The notes under the pieces were generated by a model that did no database searches, had not been told where the DNA came from, and saw only the letters and a program-made list of their open reading frames with translations. From an uncultured Erysipelotrichaceae bacterium (GTDB lineage: Bacteria > Bacillota_I > Bacilli_A > Erysipelotrichales > Erysipelotrichaceae), in contig CAMVGT010000008.1 in assembly GCA_947167125.1 (NCBI GenBank), positions 1 to 59,849 of the forward strand: a stretch of DNA of 59,849 bases, read 5' to 3'. Positions 27,445 to 39,100 of the stretch are shown here, piece by piece. Numbering within the stretch: position 1 is the first letter of the stretch; each line of letters opens with the position of its first letter. The position numbers were made by a program, and so were the translations under genes.

Positions 27445-27714
27445 TTACGCCTTCTTGTCGCCGGCATGTCCGCCGAACTTTCTTGTCGGAACAAATTCAC
27501 CGAGCTTGTGTCCGACCATATCTTCAGTTACATAGACCGGAACATGTTCCTTGCCGTTGTAAACAGCGAATGTGTGTTCAACGAAGCTGGGGAAAATCGT
27601 TGAACGGCGGGACCATGTCTTGATTACTTCTTTTTTATTTTCCGCGTTCAGCTTGTCAACCTTCTTGAGAAGATAATCATCACAGAACGGGCCTTTTTTA
27701 ATGCTTCTTGACAT
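27445..27714 (-). CDS. rpsS: 30S ribosomal protein S19
   Basis: 89 residues, starting [19 protein letters not shown] and including [20 protein letters not shown]. It lies in the head of the small subunit with S13. Follows rplB by 23 bases. Confidence 0.98.
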   Translation of the reverse strand: MSRSIKKGPFCDDYLLKKVDKLNAENKKEVIKTWSRRSTIFPSFVEHTFAVYNGKEHVPVYVTEDMVGHKLGEFVPTRKFGGHAGDKKA

Positions 27715-27737
27715 TATTCATTCTCTCCTTTCAACTC

Positions 27738-28571
27738 TTATTTTCCACTGCGTCTTCTGACGATGTACTTGTTGCTCTTAGCCTTCTTGTTACGTGTCTT
27801 GACACCCATTGCTTTCTTGCCCCAAGGTGTCATCGGAGACTTACGGCCGATCGGTGCGCGGCCTTCACCACCACCATGCGGATGGTCGACAGGGTTCATC
27901 GCTGAACCTCTGACTGTAGGACGGATGCCTCTGTGACGTGTACGTCCTGCTTTACCCCAGCTGATCAGGGAGTATTCGCCGTTGCCGACTGTGCCGACTG
28001 TAGCGCGGCAGTTGCCGTGAACACGTCTTACTTCACCGGAGCTGAGTCTAAGTGTAACGAATCCGCCTTCAGAACCGAGGATCTGAGCGGAGCAGCCTGC
28101 AGCTCTTGCCATCTGGCCGCCCTTGCCTGCTGTAAGTTCAACATTGTGTACGATTGTACCATCCGGCATGTTGGCGAGTTCCATCGCGTTGCCGGTCTTG
28201 ATATCAACTGCCGGTCCGGAGATGACTGTGTCGCCGACATTCAGTCCTTCCGGGCAGATGATGTAGCGCTTTTCACCGTCTGCGTAGTTGAGCAGAGCGA
28301 TGTTTGCGTTTCTGTTCGGATCGTATTCGATCGCAGCTACCTTAGCAGGTACGTTGTCCTTGTTTCTCTTGAAGTCGATGATTCTGTACTTCTGCTTGGC
28401 GCCGCCGCCATGGTGGCGTGTTGTGATTCTACCTGTGTTGTTTCTGCCGCCCTTTTTGTTTAACGGAGCGAGCAGGCTCTTTTCAGGCTTTGTCTTTGTG
28501 ATCTTGTCATTGGACAAAGTCGACATGTTTCTGCGTCCGTTACTTGTCGGCTTATACTTTACAATTGCCAT
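27738..28571 (-). CDS. rplB: 50S ribosomal protein L2
   Basis: 277 residues, with the conserved [16 protein letters not shown] near the start and [18 protein letters not shown] around the functionally important His. It helps form the peptidyl transferase centre. Start with AAAGGAAAAC upstream. Confidence 0.98.
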   Translation of the reverse strand: MAIVKYKPTSNGRRNMSTLSNDKITKTKPEKSLLAPLNKKGGRNNTGRITTRHHGGGAKQKYRIIDFKRNKDNVPAKVAAIEYDPNRNANIALLNYADGEKRYIICPEGLNVGDTVISGPAVDIKTGNAMELANMPDGTIVHNVELTAGKGGQMARAAGCSAQILGSEGGFVTLRLSSGEVRRVHGNCRATVGTVGNGEYSLISWGKAGRTRHRGIRPTVRGSAMNPVDHPHGGGEGRAPIGRKSPMTPWGKKAMGVKTRNKKAKSNKYIVRRRSGK

Positions 28572-28647
28572 TTTTATCTGTTTTCCTTTCGCATATTATC
28601 CGGAGATAGCGAGTTCCTCCGATAGGTGATTCTTACTGACTCAGTCC

Positions 28648-28932
28648 TCAGTTTTCGAAGATATCGATGGACTGGCCTTCAGGCAGCTTTACGATTGCCT
28701 TCTTGTAGGCGTTGGTCTTGCCTTCGTAACGGCCGACTCTTCTTGTCTTGGGATGAACATTGACGATGTTCACCTTTTCTGCCTTGATGTTATAAATTTC
28801 CTTGATTGCCTGAGCTACCGAAACCTTGTTGGCATTCTTTGCGACCATGAATGTGACCTTGTTTTCGTCACTGGAGAGCTTCATTGTCTTTTCGGTAACG
28901 ATCGGGCGGATAATGATATCGCGTGCGCTCAT
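28648..28932 (-). CDS. rplW: 50S ribosomal protein L23
   Basis: 94 residues, with RPIVTEKTMKLSS and VNIVNVHPKTRRVGRYEG. It is the main docking site for trigger factor and SRP at the tunnel exit. Its ATG overlaps the last base of rplD's stop codon. A 76-base gap before rplB has no gene. Confidence 0.97.
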   Translation of the reverse strand: MSARDIIIRPIVTEKTMKLSSDENKVTFMVAKNANKVSVAQAIKEIYNIKAEKVNIVNVHPKTRRVGRYEGKTNAYKKAIVKLPEGQSIDIFEN

Positions 28933-29561
28933 TATGCTAATACCTCCCCTGCTCTGGCTGCTGCTGCTTCTGTGAAGACGATCTTGTCAGCGTTGACAAT
29001 GTCGTAAACATTCAGAGAAGAAACTGTAACCAGCATGGCATTCGGAATGTTTCTCATGGAAACGTAAGCGTTGTCGAAGTCTTCGGAAGCGTCAGCGACG
29101 AACAGTGTCTTTCTGTCGAAGCCGAACTTGTCGAGAAGTGCGACAGCCTTCTTTGTCTTGATCTCGTCGAAGGAGAGATTTTCAAGAACTGTCATGTTGC
29201 TTTCAGCGAGCTTTTCGCTTAAAGCGGAGCGAAGTGCAAGTCTTCTGACTTTGCGGTTCATCTTAAGGTTGTACTTGCGGGGCAGCGGGCCGAAAGCGAT
29301 AGCGCCGCCTCTCCACTGAGTAGCTCTTGTCGAACCCTGACGGGCACGGCCTGTTCCCTTCTGGCGGAACGGCTTCTTACCTGTACCGGAAACGAATGCT
29401 CTTGTCTTTGTTGAGTGAGTGCCCTGTCTCAGACCAGCCTGGTAAACCAGGATTGCGTCATAGATTGCCTGCTGGTTCGGTTCGATTCCGAAGACAGCAT
29501 CGGACAGCTCGATGGACTTAACAACATTAGCTTCCTGATTGTAAACATCAATCTGCGGCAT
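28932..29561 (-). CDS. rplD: 50S ribosomal protein L4
   Basis: 209 residues. The long tunnel loop is recognisable (GTGKKPFRQKGTGRARQGS). In enterobacteria L4 represses the S10 operon, a role not shown for Firmicutes. Follows rplC by 9 bases. Confidence 0.98.
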   Translation of the reverse strand: MPQIDVYNQEANVVKSIELSDAVFGIEPNQQAIYDAILVYQAGLRQGTHSTKTRAFVSGTGKKPFRQKGTGRARQGSTRATQWRGGAIAFGPLPRKYNLKMNRKVRRLALRSALSEKLAESNMTVLENLSFDEIKTKKAVALLDKFGFDRKTLFVADASEDFDNAYVSMRNIPNAMLVTVSSLNVYDIVNADKIVFTEAAAARAGEVLA

Positions 29562-29570
29562 TGTTTAACC

Positions 29571-30308
29571 TCACTTTCCTGCGAGCTCTTCGTTGATTGC
29601 TTCTTCAACCTTGTTGAGCTCTTCTTCAACTGTAGCGCCCTTGTAGGAGATCAGTTCAGGAACTTTAACTTCCTTGACCGGCTTGACAGTTGTCTTGATT
29701 GCGACCAGGCCCTTCTTAGGTCCCGGAACGTTGCCCTTGATCAGAATGTAGCCTTCTTCAGCATCAACTTTGATAACTGTGAGGTTCTGATTTGTTGTTG
29801 TGACAGCACCGTAATGACCAGGCATCGGTGTGTTCTTTTCGATACGTCCGTTGTTACGGCCTGTTGTTGCGAGGGATCCGATGTGTCTGACGTTCTTGGA
29901 TCCACCATGACTTTCCGGGCCGCGGTGAGCGTTGTAACGCTTGATTGTTCCGGTGTAGCCATGACCTTTGGATGTGCCCTGTACGTCTACGACATCGCCT
30001 GCTTTGAACAGGTCAGCCTTAACTTCAGCACCGACTTCCAGACCGAGCATTTCATCAGCACGGAATTCTCTGATGTAGTGCTTCGGAGCTGTTCCGGCTT
30101 TCTTTGCATGTCCGATCGCCGGCTTTGTGGAACGCTGTTCTTTAACGTCCTCATAGCCCAGCTGAACAGCTTCGTAGCCGTCAGTTTCGTTTGTTTTCTT
30201 CTGCAGCACGACATTCGGCTTAACTTCAACAACTGTTACGGGAATGAGTTCACCATCAATTGTGAATACCTGTGTCATACCGAGCTTACGTCCTAAAATA
30301 CCTTTCAT
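29571..30308 (-). CDS. rplC: 50S ribosomal protein L3 with extended C-terminus
   Basis: 245 residues against about 209 in Bacillus. MKGILGRKLGMTQVF and GHYGAVTTTNQNLTVIKVD are typical. The last 35 or so residues form an acidic, helical extension (TVEEELNKVEEAINEELAGK). It is an early assembly protein next to the peptidyl transferase centre. Follows rpsJ by 22 bases. Confidence 0.97.
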   Translation of the reverse strand: MKGILGRKLGMTQVFTIDGELIPVTVVEVKPNVVLQKKTNETDGYEAVQLGYEDVKEQRSTKPAIGHAKKAGTAPKHYIREFRADEMLGLEVGAEVKADLFKAGDVVDVQGTSKGHGYTGTIKRYNAHRGPESHGGSKNVRHIGSLATTGRNNGRIEKNTPMPGHYGAVTTTNQNLTVIKVDAEEGYILIKGNVPGPKKGLVAIKTTVKPVKEVKVPELISYKGATVEEELNKVEEAINEELAGK

Positions 30309-30330
30309 CTGTATTCACCCGGTTCCTTTC

Positions 30331-30642
30331 TTAAAGCTTGATCTCAATGTCGACGCCGGATGGCAGATCAAGTCTGCTCAGTGCATCGATCGTCTCAGCA
30401 CTCGGACCGATGATTTCAATCAGTCTCTTGTGTGTGCGGATCTCGAACTGTTCACGAGAGTCCTTGTACTTGTGGACGGCGCGAAGGACAGTTACGACCT
30501 CACGCTCAGTAGGCAGGGGAACAGGACCAACAATCTTCTTTGCGCCATGGTTGTCAGCAGTCTTTACGATCTTTTCGCTTGCTGCATCCAGGCTCCTGTT
30601 CTCGTAAGCCTTCAGACGAATTCTTACAGAGTTCTTTGCCAT
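30331..30642 (-). CDS. rpsJ: 30S ribosomal protein S10
   Basis: 103 residues from the ATG at 30642, with AAGGAGG 9 bases upstream. [15 protein letters not shown] and [16 protein letters not shown] are typical. It is the first gene of the operon and, as NusE, also a partner in transcription antitermination. A longer frame upstream is not conserved. Confidence 0.98.
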   Translation of the reverse strand: MAKNSVRIRLKAYENRSLDAASEKIVKTADNHGAKKIVGPVPLPTEREVVTVLRAVHKYKDSREQFEIRTHKRLIEIIGPSAETIDALSRLDLPSGVDIEIKL

Positions 30643-30764
30643 GAATTTTTCCTCCTTATATTCACTCCCTTTGCGGGATCGCTCAGTGTGAGTTCCCCGG
30701 TTATCACGCTTACCGTGACAACGGATTTCCGCGTGCCGGCAATCTCCCACGTCTACGCGAGTGC
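30643..30764 (-). promoter_or_regulatory. Structured 5' leader of the S10 operon
   Basis: About 122 bases between the predicted start of transcription and rpsJ. Visible hairpins in the mRNA are GCGGA/TCCGT-type, TTGTCACG with CGTGATAA (one G-U pair, loop GTAAG), and CACT..TCCC with GGGAGTG just before the Shine-Dalgarno sequence. No terminator T-run was seen. A ribosomal protein binding site for feedback control is a reasonable guess. Confidence 0.5.
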
Positions 30765-30770
30765 TCAAGT

Positions 30771-30799
30771 ATTCTATCATTACGGGTAATGTATTGCAA
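30771..30799 (-). promoter_or_regulatory. Promoter of the S10-spc-alpha operon
   Basis: TTGCAA (30794-30799) and TAGAAT (30771-30776), spacing 17 bp on the minus strand. It is the best sigma-A-type match upstream of rpsJ. Confidence 0.65.
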
Positions 30800-30862
30800 G
30801 CAATATTTTTTCTGATTTTTCACCTGATTTTTTCTTTGTTTCTCTGTGCTCCCCGCAGATCG

Positions 30863-30887
30863 AAAAAATCCCTGATTTACAGGGATT
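30863..30887 (-). terminator. Terminator of the GH4 pseudogene
   Basis: AATCCCTG/CAGGGATT with a 5-base loop followed by T6 in the minus direction, 7 bases beyond the stop. Confidence 0.85.
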
Positions 30888-30894
30888 CAAAGGG

Positions 30895-32182
30895 TTATTC
30901 AGCTGCTTTCCATTCATCCGGAAGATATGCGGATGTATTGGCAATCATATCCTTAACAAGCCTTGCAATTTCTTCGGCTGAAGGATGATGTCCTTTAACC
31001 AGAGGATCGTTTCTGAACGATTCCTCCACCAGATTCAGGCATTCTTTTCTGCTGAGACCGTGATTAATTCCATATGCAGCCTTGAAGATCCGCTCATGGT
31101 TTTCAATATGCGGCGTGATCAGTTCCTTCAGATTCTCAGGCATTTCCCCCGCACTGACAGGTCGGACACTGTTCTTTGCGAATACCGCATTTGTTTCCAC
31201 TACCGCACTTTCCGGCAGATTCGGAATCTGAAGCGCACTGTTGGGAAGGTTGACATTGCTGATGACACGGGTGAGACCGAGAAGCGCCTTCATGAGGAGA
31301 ACATCCTCTTCTCCGGTTGATTCAAGAGGAATCTCTTCTTCTTTGTTCAGCAGTCTTTCGCTGCGGGCAAGACGCGCTTTCAGATCATCCTTGCGCCAGG
31401 AAACCGGCGTCAGGGAGAAATTCCAGGAACGGACTGTTTCGCGGTCATTGAGATATTCATTGCCCGGCATGAATTCAGCAAGATGTCTGTCGCCTGCCGC
31501 CGCGATTGCGCCATAGCGGTTAAACAGATCCATTTTGACCCTGTGCTTACAGGAGAACACATCTCCTGCCCAGTCCCAGTCCTTTCCGAGAGAACTGTCG
31601 CTCCAGCCTTCATCAAAGTGTTCATCTATATATTTACGGTACATAGGGAACAGATCACGTCCATGGCAGGACGCTTCGGTAAACCATGTGAAATGGTTGA
31701 TGCCGGTGACATTGATATGCACATCATGCCAGTCATCCACCTTTTCCCCGGTGGTTTCCTCAAAGATACCTCTGAGCACTTTCTGGGTACCGAACACTTC
31801 GTGACAGCATCCGAACGCCTTGATTCCCGGATATATCTCATACAGTGTCTTCACAAGAATGGACATCGGATTCCATTTCATCAAAAGTTCCCGGAAGAAT
31901 TGAGATCACTGCGAAGTCCGCTCCTGTCATAGCTTCTTTCAGACTGTCTTTAACTTCAAACTTCCAGTCGCCCGGTGTTTCTTCCCTTTCCATCAGATGA
32001 TTGCCGATCGTTTCATTGCGCTCCGCCGCTTCATGATCAATATCATAAAGCCTGATTGTCCCGCTGATGTTTTCCTCCATTGCAAGATCCGTCATGAAGG
32101 TCCATGCCCAGCCTCTTGAGCCGCCCCCGATATAGGCAACCTGTATATCTTTCACTTTAGTTCCGTTATTGATATATTCCAT
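30895..32182 (-). pseudogene. Glycoside hydrolase family 4 enzyme, inactivated by internal deletion
   Basis: Two frames together make a GH4 alpha-galactosidase/alpha-glucosidase-like enzyme (NAD- and metal-dependent). The first (from ATG 32182) has the dinucleotide-binding AYIGGGSRGW and ends shortly after FDEMESDVH. The second holds PMSILVKTLYE, AFGCCHEVFGTQK and the rest. In intact relatives about 50 residues separate DVH from NPMSI. Here they share one copy of CCGATGTCCAT, which encodes SDVH in one frame and PMSI in the other. A deletion between two such copies removed the piece and shifted the frame. It probably degraded an alpha-glycoside under control of the TetR gene upstream. Confidence 0.85.
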
Positions 32183-32238
32183 TGAAAACACCTTACCGCC
32201 TGTGCATATCCTGCACAGCACTTTCCTTTCCGGTTCAA

Positions 32239-32280
32239 TAAAAAAAGCATTCCCGTACAGACTATGCAGTCAGGAATGCT
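32239..32280 (-). terminator. Terminator of the second TetR gene
   Basis: AGCATTCC/GGAATGCT with a nested GACT..AGTC stem and a T7 tail in the minus direction. Confidence 0.8.
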
Positions 32281-32351
32281 GTTCTGCGATGAATGATCAT
32301 ATTTGTAAACTCCTCAGCTGTCATTACCGCTATCCTTATTAATAATTATTG

Positions 32352-32912
32352 TCAGACCATCATTTCTTTCATATGCATCAGCGGTCTGAGACGGTCAGGC
32401 ATTGCGACAATAAACGCTTCCATCAGTTCCTCTCTGCCCAGCCTGTGATTGATCAGGTGGCTGCACATCGCTGCTGTAATTCCGGCAAGATAAACATGAA
32501 GAATCAGATCATCATGCCTGTCCGGCTTCTTATACATGCAGTTGGTAATAATCAGGTCTTTGATTTTCGCATCCAGTGCCTCATGGAAAAAAGCGTGATT
32601 CGGATACTCAACAAGCGTATTTGACAGAACGTTTGTGTAGAATACGGGTTCCTCCTCCAGAATGTCCAGCAATTCTGAAAACAGGCATTGGAGGCTCATC
32701 GGTTCGAAATCAATACGTTCATCAATCGCAGTGTTGATAATATACGAAATCAATTCGTATTTACTGCTGAAATGGTGATAGAAGTTGGAATTGCTCATTC
32801 TGCAGTTACGGGCGATCTCGGCCACGCCGATCTTGTTGATTGTCTTCTTTTCTGCAAGCTCCATAACCGACTCAGTGAGCAGCTGTTTTGCGTCTTTTCT
32901 TTCAATTGGCAT
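32352..32912 (-). CDS. TetR-family transcriptional regulator (second copy)
   Basis: 186 residues. HTH in about 10-55 (INKIGVAEIARNCRMSNSNF, then YHHFSSKYELISYI). It resembles the regulator at 10829-11389 in length and pattern. Upstream of the GH4 pseudogene and in the same direction, although a terminator lies between, so control of a sugar-use gene is possible. Start with GGGGAG upstream. An inverted repeat just upstream may be its operator. Confidence 0.85.
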   Translation of the reverse strand: MPIERKDAKQLLTESVMELAEKKTINKIGVAEIARNCRMSNSNFYHHFSSKYELISYIINTAIDERIDFEPMSLQCLFSELLDILEEEPVFYTNVLSNTLVEYPNHAFFHEALDAKIKDLIITNCMYKKPDRHDDLILHVYLAGITAAMCSHLINHRLGREELMEAFIVAMPDRLRPLMHMKEMMV

Positions 32913-32928
32913 TTATTTTCTCCCCAGG

Positions 32929-32956
32929 TGACCGCAGCCAGTTACCAATGCGGTCA
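32929..32956. promoter_or_regulatory. Inverted repeat before the TetR gene, candidate operator
   Basis: TGACCGC and GCGGTCA separated by 14 bp, 17 bp upstream of the start codon and next to AT-rich promoter-like sequence (TATAGATTATAT). The layout fits autorepression by a TetR dimer. Confidence 0.45.
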
Positions 32957-33062
32957 TATAATCTATATCATCATGCTAGAAAGTGAAAAGTGTCAGTTTC
33001 ATTTAATCTGACGGTTTTTTAACAAATCAAGCAATCTGTTAAAAGATGTATTTTAAAGGACC

Positions 33063-33087
33063 GGCAGACAGCATGTCGCTGCCTGCC
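33063..33087 (-). terminator. Probable terminator of the pilus operon
   Basis: GGCAGGCAGC pairs with GCTGTCTGCC in the mRNA, 10 bp with one G-U and a 5-base loop, 17 bases beyond the adhesin stop. The following tail is only moderately T-rich, so efficiency is uncertain. Confidence 0.55.
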
Positions 33088-33103
33088 TTTCCTATCCATT
33101 TGT

Positions 33104-36100
33104 TTAGTGGATCTTGATCATGAAAGCTCCTGCCGCAAGCATCATAAAGAAGGCAACACCGTTCATTGTGAAGTTCCTCCCGGTAGGAACTGCTCCGTTT
33201 TTCTCATTCAGAAAAACATATTCGTTTTCGGTATCGTTCCTGCTGATTCTTCCGGCGATGAAATAGCCTTCTTCAGTCTGTTCCCCATGCCGTACACTGC
33301 ATATGTAGCCTTCAGAGGACGTTCTGTCTTCTTCGACTGTAAATGCGGTGTCCGCGGTAATTCCTTTCAGATGAATCGTCTGATCAGCTTCAAGTTCAAA
33401 TACGGCTTTCCTCCCGTTATCAAATGTCAGATTCCCCGTTTCCTTTAAAGTTCCATCAACCGTCTTCTCATAACCGATCTGCTGAAGCGTATCATCGCTG
33501 ACTGTCATCATGAACCGGAATTTCTTTTTCCTTGAAGCAAGATTTCCGGATACTTCTTTTTTGATTCTCAGATCCATTGCGGGCAGTGTGTTGAAAAAAG
33601 TAATCAGCACGTCTTCAAACTGATTGACTGTTTCATCACTTGTCCTCAGATCAGTGTAGGGCAGCGCCGATGAGCCTATTGCTTTGATAACCTCACCCCT
33701 CCCATATCTGTCCTCAATTGTGTATTCACCGATCCAGGGATTCGCTTCTTCCGTAAAAGCATACGTTACTGTTACGGGAACATTTCCGAAAGTTACAGAC
33801 TCTCCGTTTTTCAGGAAAAAACTTTTTACGATGTCCCCGTTTTCATCCGGTCTCCAGATACCGAATCTGGATTCGATCCTGTCGGTATCCTCAAGTCCAT
33901 GGAATTCCGCAATGAATTCAAATTCCTCATCTGTTTCCTGCGCACAGTTTTTCTGTACAGTTATGTTCTGCACATATTCCATTCTATTGGTAAATATGAC
34001 ACGGATATCCGAATCCGTGTGAATGGTTTCCAGTGCCGTCGACAGAAAATGATCGCGTTTGTCATTTAGTTTGTATGGCTTCTCGATTCCTTCATTTTCT
34101 TTTCCGTCGAAGATTTCATAGGATGCCAGATAATCTCCTCCTTCTTCGCAGATCTGATAAGTGGCACCGACCGGCAGATCCAGAAGGTCCACATATTCAT
34201 CCGCCTTTAAGCGGTATGTAAAATCAGCGCCGCCGTTCTCATCTGCGAAATAAACCTGTCCGTCTGACAGCTGATACTCCAGATCCGGATCCAGTCCGCC
34301 CAGGAAGATATGGAAGACAAATTCCTCTTCCTCCATATCCTCGTATCTGCCGGACAGTTTCTTCTCCAGACGGAGATTCACTGTTTCAGAACTGATTTCT
34401 TTCGTGTTGGTAAAATGCACCAGTGTCCTTTCCGGTGAAATGACTCCGCTGGCTCCCGAAGCCATCATCTGATATCCTTCCTGCGCATCTTCTTCCACAA
34501 GGTAAAGATATCCTTCAGGAATACCCTGAATCCTGTATGTCTCACCGGCGCCGATCAGCAGCCTGGCAATTCCGTTTTCAAAGGCAGTATCACCATAGAC
34601 TGTTCTTCCGTGAAGCGGTTCGCCTTTTTCATTGCGCAGAGTTACTGTAAAGCGGAACTTCTTGTTTTCCGCATTCTCATTGACAACATTTTTTGTAATC
34701 GCCATTTCCCCATACTCCGGAATCATTCCGCTGTAATTCAGAATCAACCCCGTTCCATGTTCCGTTATTCCCGGATTGTCATAAGTCACACTGCCCATCC
34801 ATCCGGCAATCTCATCCTCGTAAAACCAGTAATCCTTTGTTTCATCAACCACAGGGAAGGTATAGACCCATGTATCAGAATCAAGGATTTCCCAGAATCC
34901 TTCCTCTCTGTTCATAACATCCTGTTTTTCAGAATCGCCCATATCCGAAGTCACAAAGTTTTCTGAAACCGAACAGTATTCCTCATATTCTTCCGCATGA
35001 ACTTCCTGGAAAAGTCCATACATGAAAGATTTATCTGAAGAAGCTGTTTCTTTTAAAGTGAGATATCCGCCATCTCCTGTGTGGGCAAAAGTCACATCAA
35101 CATTGGACTTGCTGTAACCGGGAAGCTTCCTGCAGTTCTTGAACATATCCCTGCCGCTGTAAACAGATTCTGTAGACCAGAGATCCGAAACATAAATCGC
35201 AGACAGTTTTGAGCAGGAAGAAAACATGGAGTCCATTCTCTGTACACTCGATGTATCAAACGAAGACAGATCCAATTCTGTGAGAGATGAACAGTTACTA
35301 AACATTGAGCTGGTATTCGATAAAGCTCCTGACGAATTTGAAGGAAGACCCAAACTAGTTAGTGATTTACAGTAATGAAACATGTAATTCATATCTGTAA
35401 CAATCCCAGCTTCAAAGTGTCGTAAATCCAGTGACTGCAGGTTGAAACAATTGCTGAACATACTGTTCATATCCGTCACATAATCCGAACGGAATCTGGA
35501 CAGATCCAGTTCTTCCAGTTCTGTACATGACGCAAACATTCCTGAACTGTCTTCCGGAAGCTGAATGACATCCGCGTCAGACCACCATTGCCAGCCGTCT
35601 TCATCCATCCAGATGTAAACCGCGCAGTCGGTCTGCTCATCATCAACTCTGATCAGTCCTTCCGTTTCAAGAACTTCTTCTTTGGTCAGCTCTGTGTTCT
35701 CTTCAAACCACAGAGCTTCCGCAATCCATGCAAGTCCTGTATCTTCATCAATCCACCGGTCTTTATCAATGAATACTGTTTTCGTTTCCTGTTCCGGTTT
35801 TTCACTGCTGAGATGAATGACGGGCACAGGCCTTGGCCTGCTGCCGTCATCCATCCACCGCTTGATAATGCGGATTGTTCCGCTTCTGACTGCCTGATTC
35901 AGTATGAAATATGTACCTTGTTCATTCTGATTCAGATCATCCGATTCAACAGATCCGTCATGGTTGATCCGGATCGCATGAAGTGTTCTGTCGACCGTGT
36001 AACCTGCCGGTGCTTCCTGTTCCTGAAGAATGTATGTTCCTGCACGCAATCCTTCAAAGATAATGTTTCCCCTTTGATCTGATACTTCTGTCATATGAAC

Positions 36101-39100
36101 AGCAGTCCCGTCATCTGCTGTTCCTCTCAGAAGAAACACTGCTCCACTTAATAAACTTCCGTCATATGAGCTCTGCTTAATTATTTTCAGCTGATGCAGA
36201 GGCTCATCATACAGGATGATCTTTTCCTGATCTGATGCACTGCCGGTGATTTCAAAGGTTCCATTTTTGTGCATTATGACAGTGTGCTCAGATGGGTCGG
36301 TCAGATAACCCTGCGGACTTTCCGTTTCTTTCAGCAGATATGTTCCCGGTTCAATATCTTGGATGCGTACAGTTCCATCCACTCCGGACTCAGCGTATCT
36401 TACAATTTCAGTCCCGTATTCAGACGTTCCGCTGAGACGGTAAACAGCCCCTCCCACGCCTTTGTCCGGATAAACAGAATCATGTTTTTCAAAAACAAGA
36501 TCGCCGTGAATTCTTCTTCTGTTCAGGATGACATACGGTTCACTGACCTGTGTTTCATCCACAGACACATTCCCGTTTTCATCTACTGCTACAGTGTGTG
36601 AAATCTCCTCTTTCAGCCAGGCAGAAGGTACAGATGTTTCCTTTAATACATACGTGCCTTTCGGAATACGGCGGAAACGCACTGTTCCCTTCTCCGTGCT
36701 GACTGCTGCCCATTCTATTTTCTCCCCATATTCTGAAGTGCCTGTCAGAGTAAATTCCACTCCGGGAACCGGAACGGATTCCTCTTCATCACTCATCTTG
36801 GTCAATGTCAGATCGGCCTGCACATGCAGGGATACAGCTGTGTAATCCTGATGAATCAGATATTCTTCAGGTTCTGCATCTCCGGCATGAATCCGGCTGT
36901 ACATCCAGACATTGTTGTAGGTTTTTTCAGAAGTACCCGGAGTCCGGGGTGCCTTCATCATCACTACAGCCGCGACTGACTGAGAAGGCTGCAGTTCAAA
37001 GCTGTCTCCGTCTGCTGCCCTTCTCATGTCAATTGCGATTGCTTTCGCAGCGGAAAGATCGGAAAGATCATCAGTCCATATTGCCGGATCACTCAGGTCA
37101 TGATGATCTTCAATCTTCAGATTTTCGACGATGCTGATGTAAATGACAGGATCAATTCCTGATTCGATCAGCTGGCTGACATCAACAGCCTGCAGAGTAC
37201 CGTGCCATCCGCTGCTTTTTCCTTCCGGCGTTTCATATGTCTCCAGGGAATCAAAGAAGATCATATGATCCGCCGATGTATCCGCCGCGGTTTCAAAACG
37301 GATCCGGTAGGAATAGATTTCATCCGGGGCAGTGACAGCTTCATACGAATAAGAGCCTGAACTCCCCTTCACTTTCTTGGACAGACCGCTGATCGCGGCT
37401 GTCACAGCAGTGATATCGTATGGCTGTTCGGTGTAAAGAAAGCGCGGCCCTGCGCCGGATGGATCAAGTCTGCTGAACAGACTTTGATTGATTTCACTCA
37501 GCCCTTTGCCGTCATCATTCTTTCCTTCCGCAATATCTTCATTGCCGGTCTGATATGCGGCAGGGTTCAGAAGCGACGGTCCGTAATCGTGGATGCTTTC
37601 CCAGGAATGTACCGTATCATAATGAAGCTCATACTCCTGTGCCGGTTCATGGACCGTGACTTTTAACATCGTCCTTCCGGAATTCCGGAAGTTTTCCGTA
37701 AATTCAAAGTCATAGCAGTCTTCCGGAAGAGTGCCCGCTTCACTGACGACATAAACGGTATCCTCCCTGTATGTACTTCCTGCAGGAAGAAGATCGTAGA
37801 AGATTCCGGAGGATTGGATCACAGGCTTCTGGATACCGGTCTCATCGGAAACTGTTTCCTTCAGAGAAACCTTCCAGGAAACAGTGAACTCCTTATTCCG
37901 AAGATCATTCGAACTGGAAACCACGCGTTTTTTCAGTTCCGATTCCCGGAAAGCCCTGCGGATCCGGTTGGCGGCGCTGCGCCTCAGAGAAGTCAGTTCG
38001 TCCCCGCTGACGCTGACTTCGAAAGACTCTGTATTGGTCAGCTTCACTTCATCCATGTCTTTGATCAGACTCTGCACATGTTCTGTATTCAAAAGAGAAA
38101 GCGACAGGTCAAATCTTGCCCGCATGTGATAATGGGCATTTTCCGATGTCACTCTGAACCCGCTGCATTCTTCAAGAAACACGATCTCTGAATCATGCAT
38201 TTCAACCAGCGCTGAGCTGATTGACCAGGAATCCGTATACAGCGACAGTATGCAGAACTGCTTCCATACACCGTTAAACAGGCCATCAAAAGTAACGGTG
38301 TCCTGCGGTCTGAATACCGGCTGTACCGGTTCGAATGACTGCGTTTCTTCATTGAACTGCGCGTCTTCGAATACAAAGTCATAATGCAGGGAATCAAATC
38401 TGTAATCATCCTGATTCAGCTTCTGATCTGTGCTGTTCAGATACAGGTCCTCATCGCACAGTTCATAGCGGACCGGGACTTTCCCGTAAGACGAAGGATC
38501 AAGCGGATCGCTTCCTTCTTCGCGGCTCCATTGGTATGGATAGCCTTCCATGATCATGTGATATTTCAGATTCCCTATGGCATCGGTTTTTTCTTCCTGC
38601 AGAAGATTCAGTCCGAAATATGTCTCTCCAGCATATTTCTCCGATCCGAGCGATCCGGCAGGTTCATGGAAAGATGTTCTTTCCTTCTGCCAGCTCGCGC
38701 TTGATTCAGCTTCCGTGACCGGATCCTCTCCATCCTCCGGAATCACCGATACCTTCACATGATTGTCAATCTGAATGCGCTGCGCCGCGCTTTTTTTATG
38801 AGCAGTCAGCACATAGTCTGTGCGTAACTGATCATCAGTCTGATGGAGAATTCTGTTATCCGTCACAAAGCCGTCGGTATTCTGAAACCAGTAACCGATT
38901 ACCCTTGTGTCCGTCTGTTCGGAAAAGATCTGATCATCAATCTCAAAGGTATAGGGCTGTGTCGGATTGGCAGACAGCGTACTCCGCACTTCCCAGATCA
39001 GATATTCCTCATTGACAGAATCCTCCGGTTTTTCCATCCATGCCGGATTCCATGAAAGATATTCCGCCGGATAGCGCTTTACTGCCGAGATGACTTCAAC

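Noticed and set aside
29415-30296. 293-codon plus-strand frame opposite rplC and rplD
   Set aside because: Shadow of L3 and L4; no ribosome binding site or domain.
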